Below the pieces are notes generated by a model that was given only the letters and a program-made list of their open reading frames with translations, did not search any database and was not told the origin of the DNA. This document shows, one piece after another, positions 1 through 13,161 of a DNA stretch of 64,000 nt (position 1 is its first letter; every line of letters begins with the position of its first letter). The translations under genes were made by a program, and so were the position numbers. Origin of the DNA: Stictocephala bisonia. Its lineage: Eukaryota; Arthropoda; Insecta; Hemiptera; Membracidae. The stretch covers positions 2,010,104 through 2,074,103 of the forward strand of contig JAQJVL010000112.1 of the NCBI GenBank assembly GCA_035578905.1, written 5' to 3'.

Positions 1-765
1 TGGGGACTGCAGACCACAAAGCACAGTAATAGTTTATATTTATTTACAAACACAGAGAAAAACTCTGTGATGCCACCTCTGAAGGGCTAATGTTGTATTA
101 AGATGAGAACTCCAAGTCATCTGTGACCATTAATATATGCTACAGTGTTTTATTATTTTTTTTTTTACTCCTAAAAAGTATTACCATTTATTTTGCTGAT
201 AAGGTATCTGTATCCTATCTTCATTAAAACACCATTAATCCAATCATCATGAATCTTTGGGAAGTTATGTATTTTTTCCCAGAGAAGGTTTAAGCATGGA
301 TTTATTCACATCGACTGATCAACATATAACTTAAACAGTCTATAAAACACATATTTACTTAATAAAGACATTTTCGTAGTCATACATTTAAATACAATTA
401 GAAATCTGACAACAGCAAATTTCTTATATGTAAAATCACAATATCATGTCAAATAATCAATGATCAATGCAAATCACTCTAACTGGCAACTAATAAAGAT
501 TCCATTGACCAAAAACTTTGTTGTAGCTTAAAATATGTGTACTGTATTAACACTTGTTTGCAATATCTGTCATTTGCCCCTGCAGACAGACAAAGCCCGC
601 ACTTTGCCAGTTTGATAGTTAAATGAATAAAATATCTCAATTAGATAACCACTGAAACTTTAAAGGTGAGTAGTGTGAAGCCCTACAGTCAAGATGTGAA
701 TAAAAATACCATGCTTAGAACTTTTTCTGAGGAAATATACATAGCATCCCAAAGTTTCATGACAA
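1..765. other. Intergenic, no gene seen
   Basis: AT-rich sequence with stops in all frames. I see no exon, RNA gene or tandem repeat. Confidence 0.6.
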
Positions 766-1839
766 TTAACCCTGGAACTGGCAAACGTCGATTTTCGATG
801 GTCAAAAGTTGTTTATGTGATGGCAATCGTTGATATTCAACAGTCAAAAATCTTTTCTCCAAGCGGTTCCATTATATGTAAATATGATAAAATTGTGTTG
901 TAAAACACATTGTTGTGTTCTAAAAGATTCAAACTTTATTTTTTAAAACTTTAATGGCTTTGGAACTATATTGAATAACACAACATTATTATAAAAGAAC
1001 ATCGCCAGTTGAACAGCTGAGATTTCCGACTGTCTCTCTTAGCCCACGTGTCAGCTGCTCCGAGCTAGTAGACATTGCATTAGTTTTTTTGACATTGTTA
1101 GTAATTGAAATATGTTTGTTTTTACTGTTTTAGGTTATGTATTGTTTAGTTTATAGTTTGTGTGTTGTAAATATATGGTATTATTTCATATGATAGTGTT
1201 ATAATGTCATTCAACGATCGTGATAGGTCTAGTGACCTACATAGTACCATATACTACATTTTTCACTTACTGGACAGTTTCTCCTTAGCTCAAAAAAACA
1301 ATTAAGTAACATGTTCATGTTTTTCATATTCTGCTGGATGTTTTGGTGTACATAACATTAGTTTTATCAATTTTACATACTGTTTTATGGCATTTTTATT
1401 GCTACTTGCACTACAGTCTGAAATTTGCAATTTTTGCACTCTTTGAGGATTTATGATGCGGTAGGCTATATTTGTGATTGTAAACATAATAAATCTTATA
1501 TTTTTGAAAACCATACAAACTTTTAATCTTTTGGCTATCTTGGAATTTGTCTCACTTTATTATTATTAGTAGTAGTATACAGCATGGTTCCCCCCACTTT
1601 CAAAATTGAAATTGCCAAAAAAATAGATTTTGAATGTCAATAAAAAAAACATTTTTTGTTCATTAGTTTTTATTTTGTTATAAATGAAAATTATATGGGA
1701 TTTAGGGAATACAATAGTGGTAGAATTATTTCATTCTGATAATATTTGATTTTTTTGTGATTTTTTAAAAACCCCCTTGCAAAATGCCTAAAAAAGGCCC
1801 GCTACCACAGAAAAATGTAACTGCCAGTTCTAGGGTTAA
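766..1839. mobile_element. TTAA-flanked MITE, piggyBac-like family A
   Basis: The element starts with TTAACCCTGGAACTGGCA and ends with the reverse complement of TTAACCCTAGAACTGGCA, so the terminal inverted repeats differ at one position in 18. TTAA is present at both edges (766-769 and 1836-1839), the target duplicated by piggyBac transposases. The 1.07-kb interior has no transposase reading frame, so it is non-autonomous. The same terminal sequence bounds the element at 12100-13161, which still carries a transposase fragment and identifies the family. Confidence 0.8.
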
Positions 1840-3884
1840 TTGATTGAATGGTGATAAATGCATACAGGACAAACAGACATACATACAATTGTTTAAATAT
1901 ATGGATTAATCATCAGCTGTTAAATAAAAACAAATGAAATGAACACTTTTGAAATACTTACCAAAATTTAACATTTAATTTTAATAAAATTCAAACATTA
2001 CTCTTTGTAAGTTTATTCTGTTGTGAAGCAAGAGTAAATGACTAGCAGGCTATAAATATAAAAGTGTACATTCTGTGTGGGAAAATTAGACTGCCAACAC
2101 AGCAAGGAGAACAATAATTCTTGTACGGTAAGTGTATTCACACTATCTAGAGCACCTACTTCTGAAATACACTTATCATTCATTTGCAAACAAAACACTG
2201 TTAGCATTTGTACATGTCAGTGTAATTTATAAGAACAATTGAAGAAATATTATTAAAACGTTGGCCCTCATGGAAACTGTCTTGAAAGAACAAAATAAAT
2301 TCAGCATTTAGCATGATTCTGAATAAATGGTTTCACATAAGTAGTTCTTACAATTTAGATCCAAGACAATTTTATATTTTCAATAGTCATTAGTAACAAA
2401 ATATTTCATTTTGCACTATAAAGATTCCTTCAAAATATTTAGATTGATTTCGATATTTTGATAATATTGATTTTCAATTATCGTTTGACAATTCGATAAT
2501 AAGACTAATTAAAATCAACAATAATTTTTCTACTTTAAATTGAAAATTACTATAACTAATTTACTAAATTTATAAAAATTACACACAAAACTCTCAATAG
2601 TTAACACTAAACTATGAGTAAAAAGGTTAACAATGAAAAATCAATTGAAAATTGTTTTAAATCATTATTTTACTAAACAGAATCTTTTTTTATAAGTAAA
2701 ATAATACATGATCAAACTCTACCTTCAGAGGTCCCATAATTCTTGACAACACCAATATTAATCATATCAATCACTTAGGCCTAATAGGAACTGATTGGTG
2801 ACTAACAACACGGTAAGTAGTGAGAGCCTGTACAGGTGTTGCATGTAACATATGTTGGATTATCAGTGAGAGTGCTGGCACTAGGCTGGAACACAGTTAG
2901 TGACTGCACACCACACTTCAAGGACACAATGCCCACATTGAAACCACAATGTACATTTAGATATTCAACAATATTGTAACAATACTCAATTGAACAATTG
3001 ATAATTATTTACAGTGATTTCTTCAAAAGGTAGGTTTCATGTTGTTTGGTTTTAGTACATAAATGTTATTTAATAGCTCAGCAAAATACAATTCACTTAA
3101 TTGAATGACTTTCTAATTTATGTATTTATTTTACTTTACTTTTAGAGTTGATATTTAACCATTATTATCTTAATTGTTAACAAAACATATTATTAAAACA
3201 AAATTTACCCTATAAAAAGAAATTAAATTTATTTACCATACTTTCCAGCTAAAATTTAATTCTTGCCCAGTTGTGAAGTTTATTCAAGCATTTAATTACA
3301 TGTGATTTGTACAGATGGTAAAGATACAAATTTGAAAATTTTACACAATCTGTTTACTGGTCTTCCTAATTACATCTGAAATAACCAATTCAGTCCAAAA
3401 TTTCTATTCATCATAATTAATTAAATTGTTGGATATTACCTGCTTGTCTCTCTAACACATACAATCTAAAAATATGAATTGTTTAAATAATAAAAAATAT
3501 TGATTAGTTATACTGTTAATCTGGCAAGCTTATGATTTCCGATTCACTTAGAGATTCAGAAATAATTATCTTCTAATTATATTTGTAATGATTTGATAAA
3601 CTTAGTGCCAATATAGGATGGTTTCTTTCTATATAATTCTCATTGATTGAGAAATTCCATTCTTTATTCATATATATACATTTGTTAGGAAATAATTTCT
3701 GATTTGCAAAGATAAGTCACAATTTTGTAGATATAATTACATTCTTATGAGACGCAGACACAACGTTGTGCGTATTTTAAGGCAAATATGAATGATGATA
3801 TGAGTGTAGGATGAGTGTACTCTGGTTACTAACTGAGTTCAACTGTTCCTCAAAAAGGTAATTCATTAATAGGCAACTAAGGGA
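1840..3884. other. Intergenic, no gene seen
   Basis: AT-rich with scattered short repeats. Reading frames are short and lack coding character or convincing splice sites. Confidence 0.5.
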
Positions 3885-4165
3885 CCTACAGCTTTACGTG
3901 GAATCGGAACCACGTAGTGTTGGTCTGATTTTCAGCTAACTGACAAGTCTGACACTCAGTTCTCTTCCCTACACAACATCCGAACCTTGACTACCATCAA
4001 CATGGAAACCCCAGACTTCTCTAGTAGTGTTCACGTTAATGGCAACCAATGAGCGGATACCATGTCGGTATAGAGGACCAAGCATGGAACCTATCGTCTA
4101 CAATCTCCCAAACACTTTGTTCCCAAGTAGCTGGGTTACAGCACTGCGCCACCAGTGCAGACAAT
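3885..4165 (-). mobile_element. SINE-like tRNA-derived repeat
   Basis: On the minus strand the block begins near 4165 with a segment resembling a tRNA A box (GGTGGCGCAGTGCTG). It contains diverged B-box-like sequences, including CAAGGTTCGGATG further in. The block is more GC-rich than its surroundings. No second copy in this window confirms it, and no target-site duplication was recognised. It could be another small dispersed repeat. Confidence 0.35.
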
Positions 4166-5378
4166 TTGTATTCATATAAAAACAGGACATTTCTTAAATA
4201 CACCCAGAAACTTCAAGTATTGATCTAAAAATGTTATGTGTATAGGGTCTATCTGGCTCAGTTTTCTATCTTTATGCTCAGTTTTCTACTCAGTAGCAGG
4301 ATACCACATCACAGCATGGGCAAAACGTTTGGTGTTGTAAATATTGTACATAACAACTTGACGCAGTCGTTACCGGAAGCTTTAGTTATTAGTATTATTC
4401 TATTTGTTTGTTTTGACCTCTTAAAGTTTGTTGGTGTATATAATATAATAAAAAATTGAAGAATATAATTATTTACCAAAATCAACTCCGGATCTCAAAT
4501 TTACAAGCAACATGAAATTTAGTTAAAATGACCGAATAACTAGAAAAATAACTTAGAGATGGTTTTGTTTGTTACCGAAACCAGTCAGTCATCCTACGAC
4601 TAATCAGCTGATAACCCCAAACCCTAATCCGACTATTTGTCTACTGTGCATCTCTGACCCAAGGATCTAATTACACCTGTTCTGATATACAGAGTTCAAA
4701 TAACCTTAATCAAGAAAACCACATCTGCTGTTATGAACTTACACTATAACAGGTGTGGGTCGCTACTAGATAACAGTGTCAGACAACTTTGTCAGTAAGG
4801 GAAGCATTAAGACACAAAATGACGACAGTTAAAAGAATATGCTAAAAGCTATGAGGAGTTCGTGGACCATGGTGAAAATACATTTTTGTATTATCCGAAT
4901 GACACATACTTGTCTATAATCTGCTTTAGGGACATTTGTAAGTGAAATTTCAAATAAATTAATATTATATTGTGTATAGTATATTTTTTATGATATAAAA
5001 GGTTTATAAGCATTATACATTTATTAGAACTTATAAAATTAAAAAAAAAGCTATAGTGAAAGATACAAAATCTTAAGCATTAAGATGAAAAATCTATGTT
5101 TGTATTCATAACTATTGACAGAAACTATTGTATTCAAAAGACTGAGACAGTTAGATTAACTTAATGAGAGAAAATTCCTACAAATTTTGTATTTTTAAAT
5201 TTCTTTTAGGCTGGATATCCAAACTCAAAACAATTTTTTTAACGTTTTATAGACCTCAGAAGTGTTAACTCAAAAATCCGTGCAGCAGCACTTTGTATTT
5301 GTATGGTGGTACTTAACGTACCATTATAGCCTACACATTCATTCCTGCTTTAAACAAACTAACAAGTGATCCTTAGGT
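4166..5378. other. Intergenic, no gene seen
   Basis: A 73-codon plus-strand frame at 4238-4459 has hydrophobic stretches but no splice or family signal. The rest is AT-rich and featureless. Confidence 0.5.
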
Positions 5379-7082
5379 TACTGCTGTGTACATGTGTGAC
5401 ACCCACAGCTTCAACAAACCAATCACTCTTCTTGTGTCATGTAATATGTTACTGCTGTGTACATGTGTGACACCCACAGCTTCAACAAACCAATCACTGT
5501 TCTTGTGTCATGTAATATGTTACTGCTGTGTACATGTGTGACACCCACAGCTTCAACAAACCAATCACTGTTCTTGTGTCATGTAATATGTTACTGCTGT
5601 GTACATGTGTGACACCCACAGCTTCAACAAACCAATCACTGTTCTTGTGTCATGTAATATGTTACTGCTGTGTACATGTGTGACACCCACAGCTTCAACA
5701 AACCAATCACTGTTCTTGTGTCATGTAATATGTTACTGCTGTGTACATGTGTGACACCCACAGCTTCAACAAACCAATCACTGTTCTTGTGTCATGTAAT
5801 ATGTTACTGCTGTGTACATGTGTGACACCCACAGCTTCAACAAACCAATCACTCTTCTTGTGTCATGTAATATGTTACTGCTGTGTACATGTGTGACACC
5901 CACAGCTTCAACAAACCAATCACTGTTCTTGTGTCATGTAATATGTTACTGCTGTGTACATGTGTAACACCCACAGCTTCAACAAACCAATCACTCTTCT
6001 TGTGTCATGTAATATGTTACTGCTGTGTACATGTGTGACACCCACAGCTTCAACAAACCAATCACTGTTCTTGTGTCATGTAATATGTTACTGCTGTGTA
6101 CATGTGTGACACCCACAGCTTCAACAAACCAATCACTGTTCTTGTGTCATGTAATATGTTACTGCTGTGTACATGTGTGACACCCACAGCTTCAACAAAC
6201 CAATCACTGTTCTTGTGTCATGTAATATGCTACTGCTGTGTACATGTGTGACACCCACAGCTTCAACAAACCAATCACTCTTCTTGTGTCATGTAATATG
6301 TTACTGCTGTGTACATGTGTGACACCCACAGCTTCAACAAACCAATCACTGTTCTTGTGTCATGTAATATGTTACTGCTGTGTACATGTGTGACACCCAC
6401 AGCTTCAACAAACCAATCACTGTTCTTGTGTCATGTAATATGTTACTGCTGTGTACATGTGTGACACCCACAGCTTCAACAAACCAATCACTGTTCTTGT
6501 GTCATGTAATATGTTACTGCTGTGTACATGTGTGACACCCACAGCTTCAACAAACCAATCACTGTTCTTGTGTCATGTAATATGTTACTGCTGTGTACAT
6601 GTGTGACACCCACAGCTTCAACAAACCAATCACTGTTCTTGTGTCATGTAATATGTTACTGCTGTGTACATGTGTGACACCCACAGCTTCAACAAACCAA
6701 TCACTGTTCTTGTGTCATGTAATATGTTACTGCTGTGTACATGTGTGACACCCACAGCTTCAACAAACCAATCACTGTTCTTGTGTCATGTAATATGTTA
6801 CTGCTGTGTACATGTGTGACACCCACAGCTTCAACAAACCAATCACTGTTCTTGTGTCATGTAATATGTTACTGCTGTGTACATGTGTGACACCCACAGC
6901 TTCAACAAACCAATCACTGTTCTTGTGTCATGTAATATGTTACTGCTGTGTACATGTGTGACACCCACAGCTTCAACAAACCAATCACTGTTCTTGTGTC
7001 ATATAATATGTTACTGCTGTGTACATGTGTGACACCCACAGCTTCAACAAACCAATCACTGTTCTTGTGTCATGTAATATGA
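5379..7082. repeat. 71-bp tandem array, about 24 copies
   Basis: The unit starts TACTGCTGTGTACATGTGTG and recurs every 71 bp (for example at 5450, 5521 and 5592) to about 7082. Units are nearly identical. Most variation is one G/C site (ACTGTT or ACTCTT), plus single changes such as TGTAAC for TGTGAC and CATAT for CATGT. This homogeneity points to recent amplification or ongoing homogenisation. The unit is not a multiple of three and is not coding. Confidence 0.97.
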
Positions 7083-7815
7083 TTTAGCTGCATTGACTTT
7101 CAATTTGATTTAAATGTCTACAATTTATTTTGTAACTTGTAAAACCTGGAAGTTAAATGAAAATATATTAATTAGATTAAACAACTTTTTTCATATTTTT
7201 ATTTGTTACCTAAATATTTTTATTAATTGACTTATATGTTGATTTTATTTCATTACAAATATATTAATACACCACAATTAATTACTCATGACATTGGCAG
7301 TTTTACTGCTTGATTTATATAAAAGGCAGTTAAAACTCAACACAAGTTTCATTACTCAATAAAAAGCTGGTGATTTACAATGGCTTACTTGTTTACAGTA
7401 ACTTTTTTAGAGTATGTGCATTGTCGCTGTACTAAGTTCATTGTTGTCTGTGGTTAAGATTATATCTTTGTTTTATAAGTTACTATTTAAGACTTGTGTT
7501 GACATAATGTAACTAAATATGAATAATTATATAAAAAGTGAAATTGAAAACTTCTAGACTGAAAACATGAAACGGATATAATTATAAATTTTCAAGCTGA
7601 CAATAATGCTGGTTAATTTACAAAAATCTATCAATACTATTCTAGGGATTTCAAGACTGTAAGCTAGTTCCTAAAATAACCAGGAAAAAAGATAATAAGA
7701 TACTGGCAACCAAGGTACACAACAGAGCTCTAGAGAGCTTTGCTCCTCTCCTCCCAAAATTATTTTGTTTTATGGTATAACAAATGATAGCTTTGTATGA
7801 GCCTTTAACTATTGT
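7083..7815. other. Intergenic, no gene seen
   Basis: AT-rich sequence between the satellite and a LINE remnant. Nothing recognisable. Confidence 0.5.
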
Positions 7816-8165
7816 TTGTGTTGGACGGCAGCTAACCTAACAATAACACCACTAACCTGTGTTGCGGGGAAAAGTCATTTTGGATTTACCCACCTATACA
7901 CGAACGGTGGTATTGACCTACTCACACCCACCTGTAAACAGACAATGGAATTGATGGACAAATATGACAATATTGGGTGCATTATTGAGTATTGTTGTGT
8001 GATATGGTCTCCCAACATCTTGGAGCATACACAGCCACTCTAGAGTATTGAGGACCATATTTACAGTGGCTGCAAAATGGGGTATGCCTACAGAGAGATG
8101 CCTTTGGAACTGATTTGAAGCCTTCTTCAACATTAACTGTCCTGAAGCTGTTGCAGTTGAGATGT
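7816..8165 (+). mobile_element. LINE reverse-transcriptase 3' remnant
   Basis: The plus strand encodes IIEYCCVIWSPNILEHTQPL at about 7981-8040, followed after a stop by a MGYAYREMPLE-like stretch. This matches the region just after the RT palm in Jockey/CR1-type non-LTR elements, where [LI]EYCSV[IV]WSP is characteristic. Stops interrupt the frame and only the C-terminal part remains. The 43-bp minisatellite at 8197 begins just downstream and may have grown from the element's tail. Confidence 0.55.
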
Positions 8166-8196
8166 GATCTCTAACACACTTTCATTGGTTGTTTAG

Positions 8197-8375
8197 CAGT
8201 CCGTCTTGGACTACCTACAATGAACTTCACAGTTCACAGCAGTCTGTCTTGGACTACCTACAATGAACTTCACAGTTCACAGCAGTCCGTCTTGGACTAC
8301 CTACAATGAACTTCACAGTTCACAGCAGTCCGTCTTGGACTACCTACAATGAACTTCACAGTTCACAGCAGTCTT
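8197..8375. repeat. 43-bp minisatellite, 4 copies
   Basis: Copies start at 8197, 8240, 8283 and 8326, with a partial fifth at 8369. The unit begins CAGTCCGTCTTGGACTACCT. Only C/T differences separate the copies. Confidence 0.95.
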
Positions 8376-10543
8376 ATTCTTATATTCCATCCTTATGTCT
8401 TTATCAATTTTTGTAATGTAATGTATAAGGGCAAGCCATAATTGTGCCTTTAGTGTTGTCCACTGAGTGACTTAGTTTTATAATACTAATTATTAGTCGA
8501 TTGTTGTTATATTTTGTTGTTATTGTCAAATGTTTTGGTGATGGTTATTTTTATAATTTTTTTGCATATTTTATAACACTTGCTTTGTATTACTTTTATA
8601 ACAACTTTATAACTATTTACCACTTATTCATTTCTTTCTGCTCCATTTATCCGTTATTGTCAGATTGCAAATATGCCTTGTTCAGTCACATTGTAATGAA
8701 CGCCTGTAGGATGTTCATGTATCAATGGTGTTATTGTGAATAAATATGTATTGACCCAACCACCCTCCCATTCAAGAACTGGTGGGTTGATTCAGTGTCA
8801 ACAGTGTTGAAAAAATGCTAGTGTTGAATTTTAAACTACTTGCAACTCCGTTGACTATCAGAAGTATATAAAGGCCCCTGATCACAAATATAAAAAGGGT
8901 TTGAAATTGTACCAATATTAAGAGTGTTTGCACTAGAAAAGTGCCTGTTTCGATAAGGTTATGTTTTGATAGGCTAGATTTGGTTAAGTGTTAAGTGCTA
9001 ATTAGATTTTTTAACCTAACCATATAAAAACTAACCAAACCTAACATAATCCAATTAAAACAAACGTAACCCAACCTAACAAAATAACCTTGCTGAAACC
9101 AGCACATTTTCGGTTCTAACATGCTTAATAATATAATGCTATTGCAAAATTCTTGCCATTTTCGTGATCAGGACAAAATCCTGCATAATTTGAATACCCA
9201 TAACACTATATTTACTCAAACAAAGCTAGATTTAACTTACAAACAAACAGATTGTTCCATTTTGCCTCATTTTCATAACTTTCCCGGCTTTTCTCCTCAA
9301 AATTTTTTAAGTACTCTCAAATTGACTTAATCCCATTTAGTAATAATGCAGTTTCTAGGCACTTCGTTAATCTTGACTTTGATCACCAGTGGGTAGAATC
9401 AGGTCTATATTTTCTGAGAAAACACTTATTATTCCGTAGAAATAACGCTTTAAAGAAAATCGAAAATTCTGATTTTTGAAAATGTTATCATTTTTATTTA
9501 AGTTATTTCCATTATTTTTCATCATTTTTTATATAGTTTTTTATGCTGAACATGAATTTGAAATATTTTGGTGAACAACAAATTATTTATCGAGATATCA
9601 GGGAAAAACTATGTTCGTGTTAAATGACCCATGGTGGATATTATGCACAGAGTTAATAACAGAACGATGAATAGTCATCAAAACCATATTCGCATATATC
9701 CCTGGTGGTGATCCTGGTGGGATGATCGGCAGGCCAAGCCGGAGGCCAGGCACCCAAATTTAACTTACTAATTTTAGTTGATTAAAAATAGACGATTAGG
9801 ATAAGTTAGGTTATGTTACGTTAGGTAGCTAAAAAGTGAATTTTTCAGACTGAAAAATTAATTTGAATGAAAACTCAATTAAGTTGAACATAGGCTATTC
9901 ATGTAATTTTATTTAAATTACAGATTAATTTAGGCTATTAAAAACTTGGTTTTTTACTATCACATAAAAAACTAGTTTTTTTTAAATTTATAGGTAAAAA
10001 CAAGTTTTCTGTGGCTAAAATTAACCTCCTCACGAAATATAAACTCATATTTCTTATTAAAAAATGTTATTTTTGAAGTGTCTAGAAAGTATGTAATTAC
10101 CACCCATTTTAAAATGTTCTTCCTAATACTTTCAATATGACTTAGCCATTTGCCTAAAAATTTACATAGTACACATACTTAGTAGTATACTATGTAAAAA
10201 ATAAACAACAAAAAAATAACATGAAGTACCGTAACAGCTATTTAAAAAAAAATAAAGCTTCTTTTAAAAGTTATTTGTTGTTTTTACACAGCGCAAATAT
10301 TATTACAATACATTCCTTTTTACGTGTTGTGCTCACGCCCGGGTACACGAGTTTCTCCTGTGCGCTTGCTTGCAGACAGAATGCTTTGCATGACGCCACA
10401 CTCGCGAGATATTTTGCAATATCTGCAGATATACACGCGAGTCTGCAGATATTTCGTTTTCTTTTAATAACGGCTGACTGTACCTGCACTAGGTCACCTG
10501 TTGTACTTCCCGCCATTACGCTCAGTCCCAACCACTTTTCGCT
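8376..10543. other. Intergenic, no gene seen
   Basis: Mostly AT-rich. 9015-9090 is enriched in CCTAAC-like words. 10320-10540 is a GC-richer patch with repeated and inverted TCTGCAGATAT words and two overlapping open frames on opposite strands, neither with recognisable protein features. Confidence 0.45.
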
Positions 10544-11417
10544 TTAACCCTAGATCGTGAGGAACAACATAATTTATGCTTTCACAAAACCCCTTCTAAT
10601 AGCGAGGAACGGCATAATATATGCTGTTGCATTCAAATCAATAGACGATATGTTTATTATCAAGCAATCACTACAAAGTTGGTACCAATCGACATGGAAT
10701 GTTCTGTTCTATACATATCAGATGTTTAATAATTTTTTTATGCCGTAGGAATAAATACATTTTTTATAAACGTAGGAAATAAAATTAGAACGTACAAATT
10801 AAAATGCCCGCTCAATTCCTGCCCGGCGGAGGTATGGAGAGAGAGTAAAATTGCCAATGTTTGACATATCACTGAAGTATAACCAGAAGACAGAATAAGG
10901 CGTACCAAATGTCAATCTGTAGAGAATGAAATACTCTACCCAACAAAATAAATTTCATTCTCTTAGCTGCATTGGGTATTTTACAAAAAATGTTTTTGTA
11001 TACCCTTGTTTACATGATTTCCCAAAAGCAAGGTACGGCATAATTTATGCTGTTGATAAAAGTTTAGCTAAGTTTATTTATTGAAGATATAAACTAACAA
11101 AAAATTAGATAGACAGAGAGAGAGAGTTGTTGAGTTGATGAGTGCTGCTTCAAGCGAATTTCGTGAAGTAGGTTGGCAATGGTCACGTGAGAAGTTATCA
11201 CTTTACTGGAAGAAGCAGAGCCCATCAACAAATCTGATCACGGCCAGAGTAGACAGCCATTTTTACTTGTTGCGCGTCTGATGTTCTTTGCAAGTGTTTT
11301 AATTACTATTTGAATAGATAAAATTGTGTGTTGTGTTTAGTCTTGTCATAGTACAATGTGTTACAGTGGTTTTTAGTGTCTAAAATAATCAGAAATAGTG
11401 AAATTGATACCTATGTA

Positions 11418-12099
11418 GTTATTAGCCTAAACATTTATTTTTGTATCCGATTTCAGCAAACAATGTGTGTACGGATAGGGTATTAGTGTAGCATACTTAT
11501 AATAATCTTTGAAAAAAATTAAAAAAATAGTATGTATTATTTCTGTGCAATCTAAAGAGATTGTTTATTTTATTTACGAGAAAACAATGACGTAGTATGT
11601 TACTATATAGCCCGAAAACTTTATTTATGGTACTACTGTAATATACTTTTTATATTTCTATTCAGAAATACGTTTTCTATCAAGTGTTAATATTCTAAGA
11701 ACTCTCAAAAATTATTTTTATAATGTTAACAGTATGCACTATTTTTCAAGTGTCGTTTGATGGCCGTGTATATATTTACGTACATACTAGCCTAAACACT
11801 TATTTTTTATCCGATTTCAGCAAACAACGTGTGTATGGATGGGGTATTAGTATAGCCTACTTATACTTATCTTAGAAAAAGAGAAAAAAATAGTGTGTAT
11901 TATTTCTATGTAATCTAAATAGATATAAATAAACATTATTTACACGAAAACAATATGATCTATGTTATTATATAGCGTGAAAACCTTATTTATGGCACTA
12001 CTGTAACAATTTTTTGATATTTCTATTGAGAAATATGTGTTCTACCAAGTGTTGCTGTTATAAAAATTCTCAAAAATTATTTAATATTTTTTATATTGT
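11418..12099. repeat. Diverged tandem duplication, about 370-bp unit
   Basis: Copy 1 starts near 11421 (TAGCCTAAACATTTATTTTT) and copy 2 near 11788 (TAGCCTAAACACTTATTTTT). They stay alignable along their length with substitutions and small indels. Copy 2 is interrupted by the element at 12100-13161 and resumes at about 13162-13190 (ACTATTTTTCTAGTGTCGTTT-like). Copy 1 carries the uninterrupted site at about 11725. Confidence 0.85.
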
Positions 12100-13161
12100 T
12101 TAACCCTAGAACTGGCATGCATTTGACTCTTAGCTGGCAGGTGTTTTCAGACCCTTATGCAGCACTTACTTAAAAAATTTTTAACAATTGGTTACTTAGC
12201 AACATTTATTATGTATTATATATCAAATTGTTAGAAATAACATGCTCTACAATATAATAACAATTATGAATGGACTTATCCCTAAAACTGGCAATTTCCC
12301 AGCATCCAAACAAAAAAAAAACACTTTTTCAAAAAAAATTTTTTTTTTTGGGCGCACACTGTCGGAAAACAAATAACTATTTCAAAAAAGTTTAAATGCA
12401 AAAAGTGTTCAAAATTTTACAGAAAAAAATAAAATATACACTGTTAATACTTTATCACAACACACAAATTCAGAAAAAAATGTACAACAAACTATGTACA
12501 GTGGTGGCGATGGGCTGAAAACTAGTCCGAGTCATCAGAGTTATGGGCTCTCTTTCTTCCAGCCCTGATTGGCCTCCACTATCCACTCCACTACACTGAA
12601 AGAATAGGTTTACTATCCCTAGGAGGACAGTTCCTGATACCTGGGTTCCTTGGAATGAATTCAGATGTAAGGTCTATTTCTGGCTCAGGTGGATAAACAC
12701 GAACCCAAAGACGACCATCGTCTTGTGGTGGATTACGCCTAGGCCTAGGATTAGGGTCATCGGCATCACTATCTTCACTAGAAGATAAATCATGAGGATC
12801 TAGGACATAATCATCCCCACTTTCATCAGAGAAATCTTCTAAATCAACTTGGTCAGGGAAATCTTCGATTGACAAGTCACTTTCTACATCCGACAAATCA
12901 GTTTCAAATAAAATGTCACGAATTTCACTGGAAGGTAAATCAGTAAAAATGACGCAGCATTTATACATAACAAAATACATCAAATGAAAGCTTAGAATCT
13001 CACGTGTATAACGATATATTATTTAACCTTCCACTCACTATTATAGTATTGATAATGAAGTAAAACGTGAGGGGTGTCTAATGCGTCGTGAATGACGACT
13101 TTGCCAGTTCAGTGGCAGATTAATGAGTCGTCAAATACGACTTTGCCAGTTCAAGGGTTAC
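12100..13161. mobile_element. Deleted piggyBac-like element, family A
   Basis: Termini are TTAACCCTAGAACTGGCA on the left and, reversed, CCCTTGAACTGGCAAAG on the right. The left target copy TTAA is intact; the right reads TTAC because one A appears lost. The duplicated sequence at 11725 shows the unfilled site GTTAACAGTATG, which supports insertion at TTAA. The ACTGGCA word is repeated subterminally near 12287 and 13103. The 1.06-kb length and lack of a catalytic domain show a large internal deletion. Confidence 0.85.
12591..12983 (-). pseudogene. piggyBac-like transposase N-terminal fragment
   Basis: The frame encodes a very acidic, Ser/Asp-rich segment (LPSSEIRDILFETDLSD, then DESGDDYVLDPHDLSSSED) followed by a proline-rich PPQDDGRLWVRVYPPEPE stretch. 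This is the usual composition of the N-terminal region of piggyBac-family transposases, upstream of the DDD catalytic domain. That domain is absent. Just past the stop, in another frame, a short RAGRKRAHNSDDSD-like tail appears, so N- and C-terminal ends may have been joined by an internal deletion. The position between family A termini supports the call. It is not a host gene. Confidence 0.65.

Noticed and set aside
10221..10547. 108-codon plus-strand frame and 86-codon antisense frame
   Set aside because: They overlap in a GC-rich, palindrome-containing patch with no protein family, splice signal or start context.
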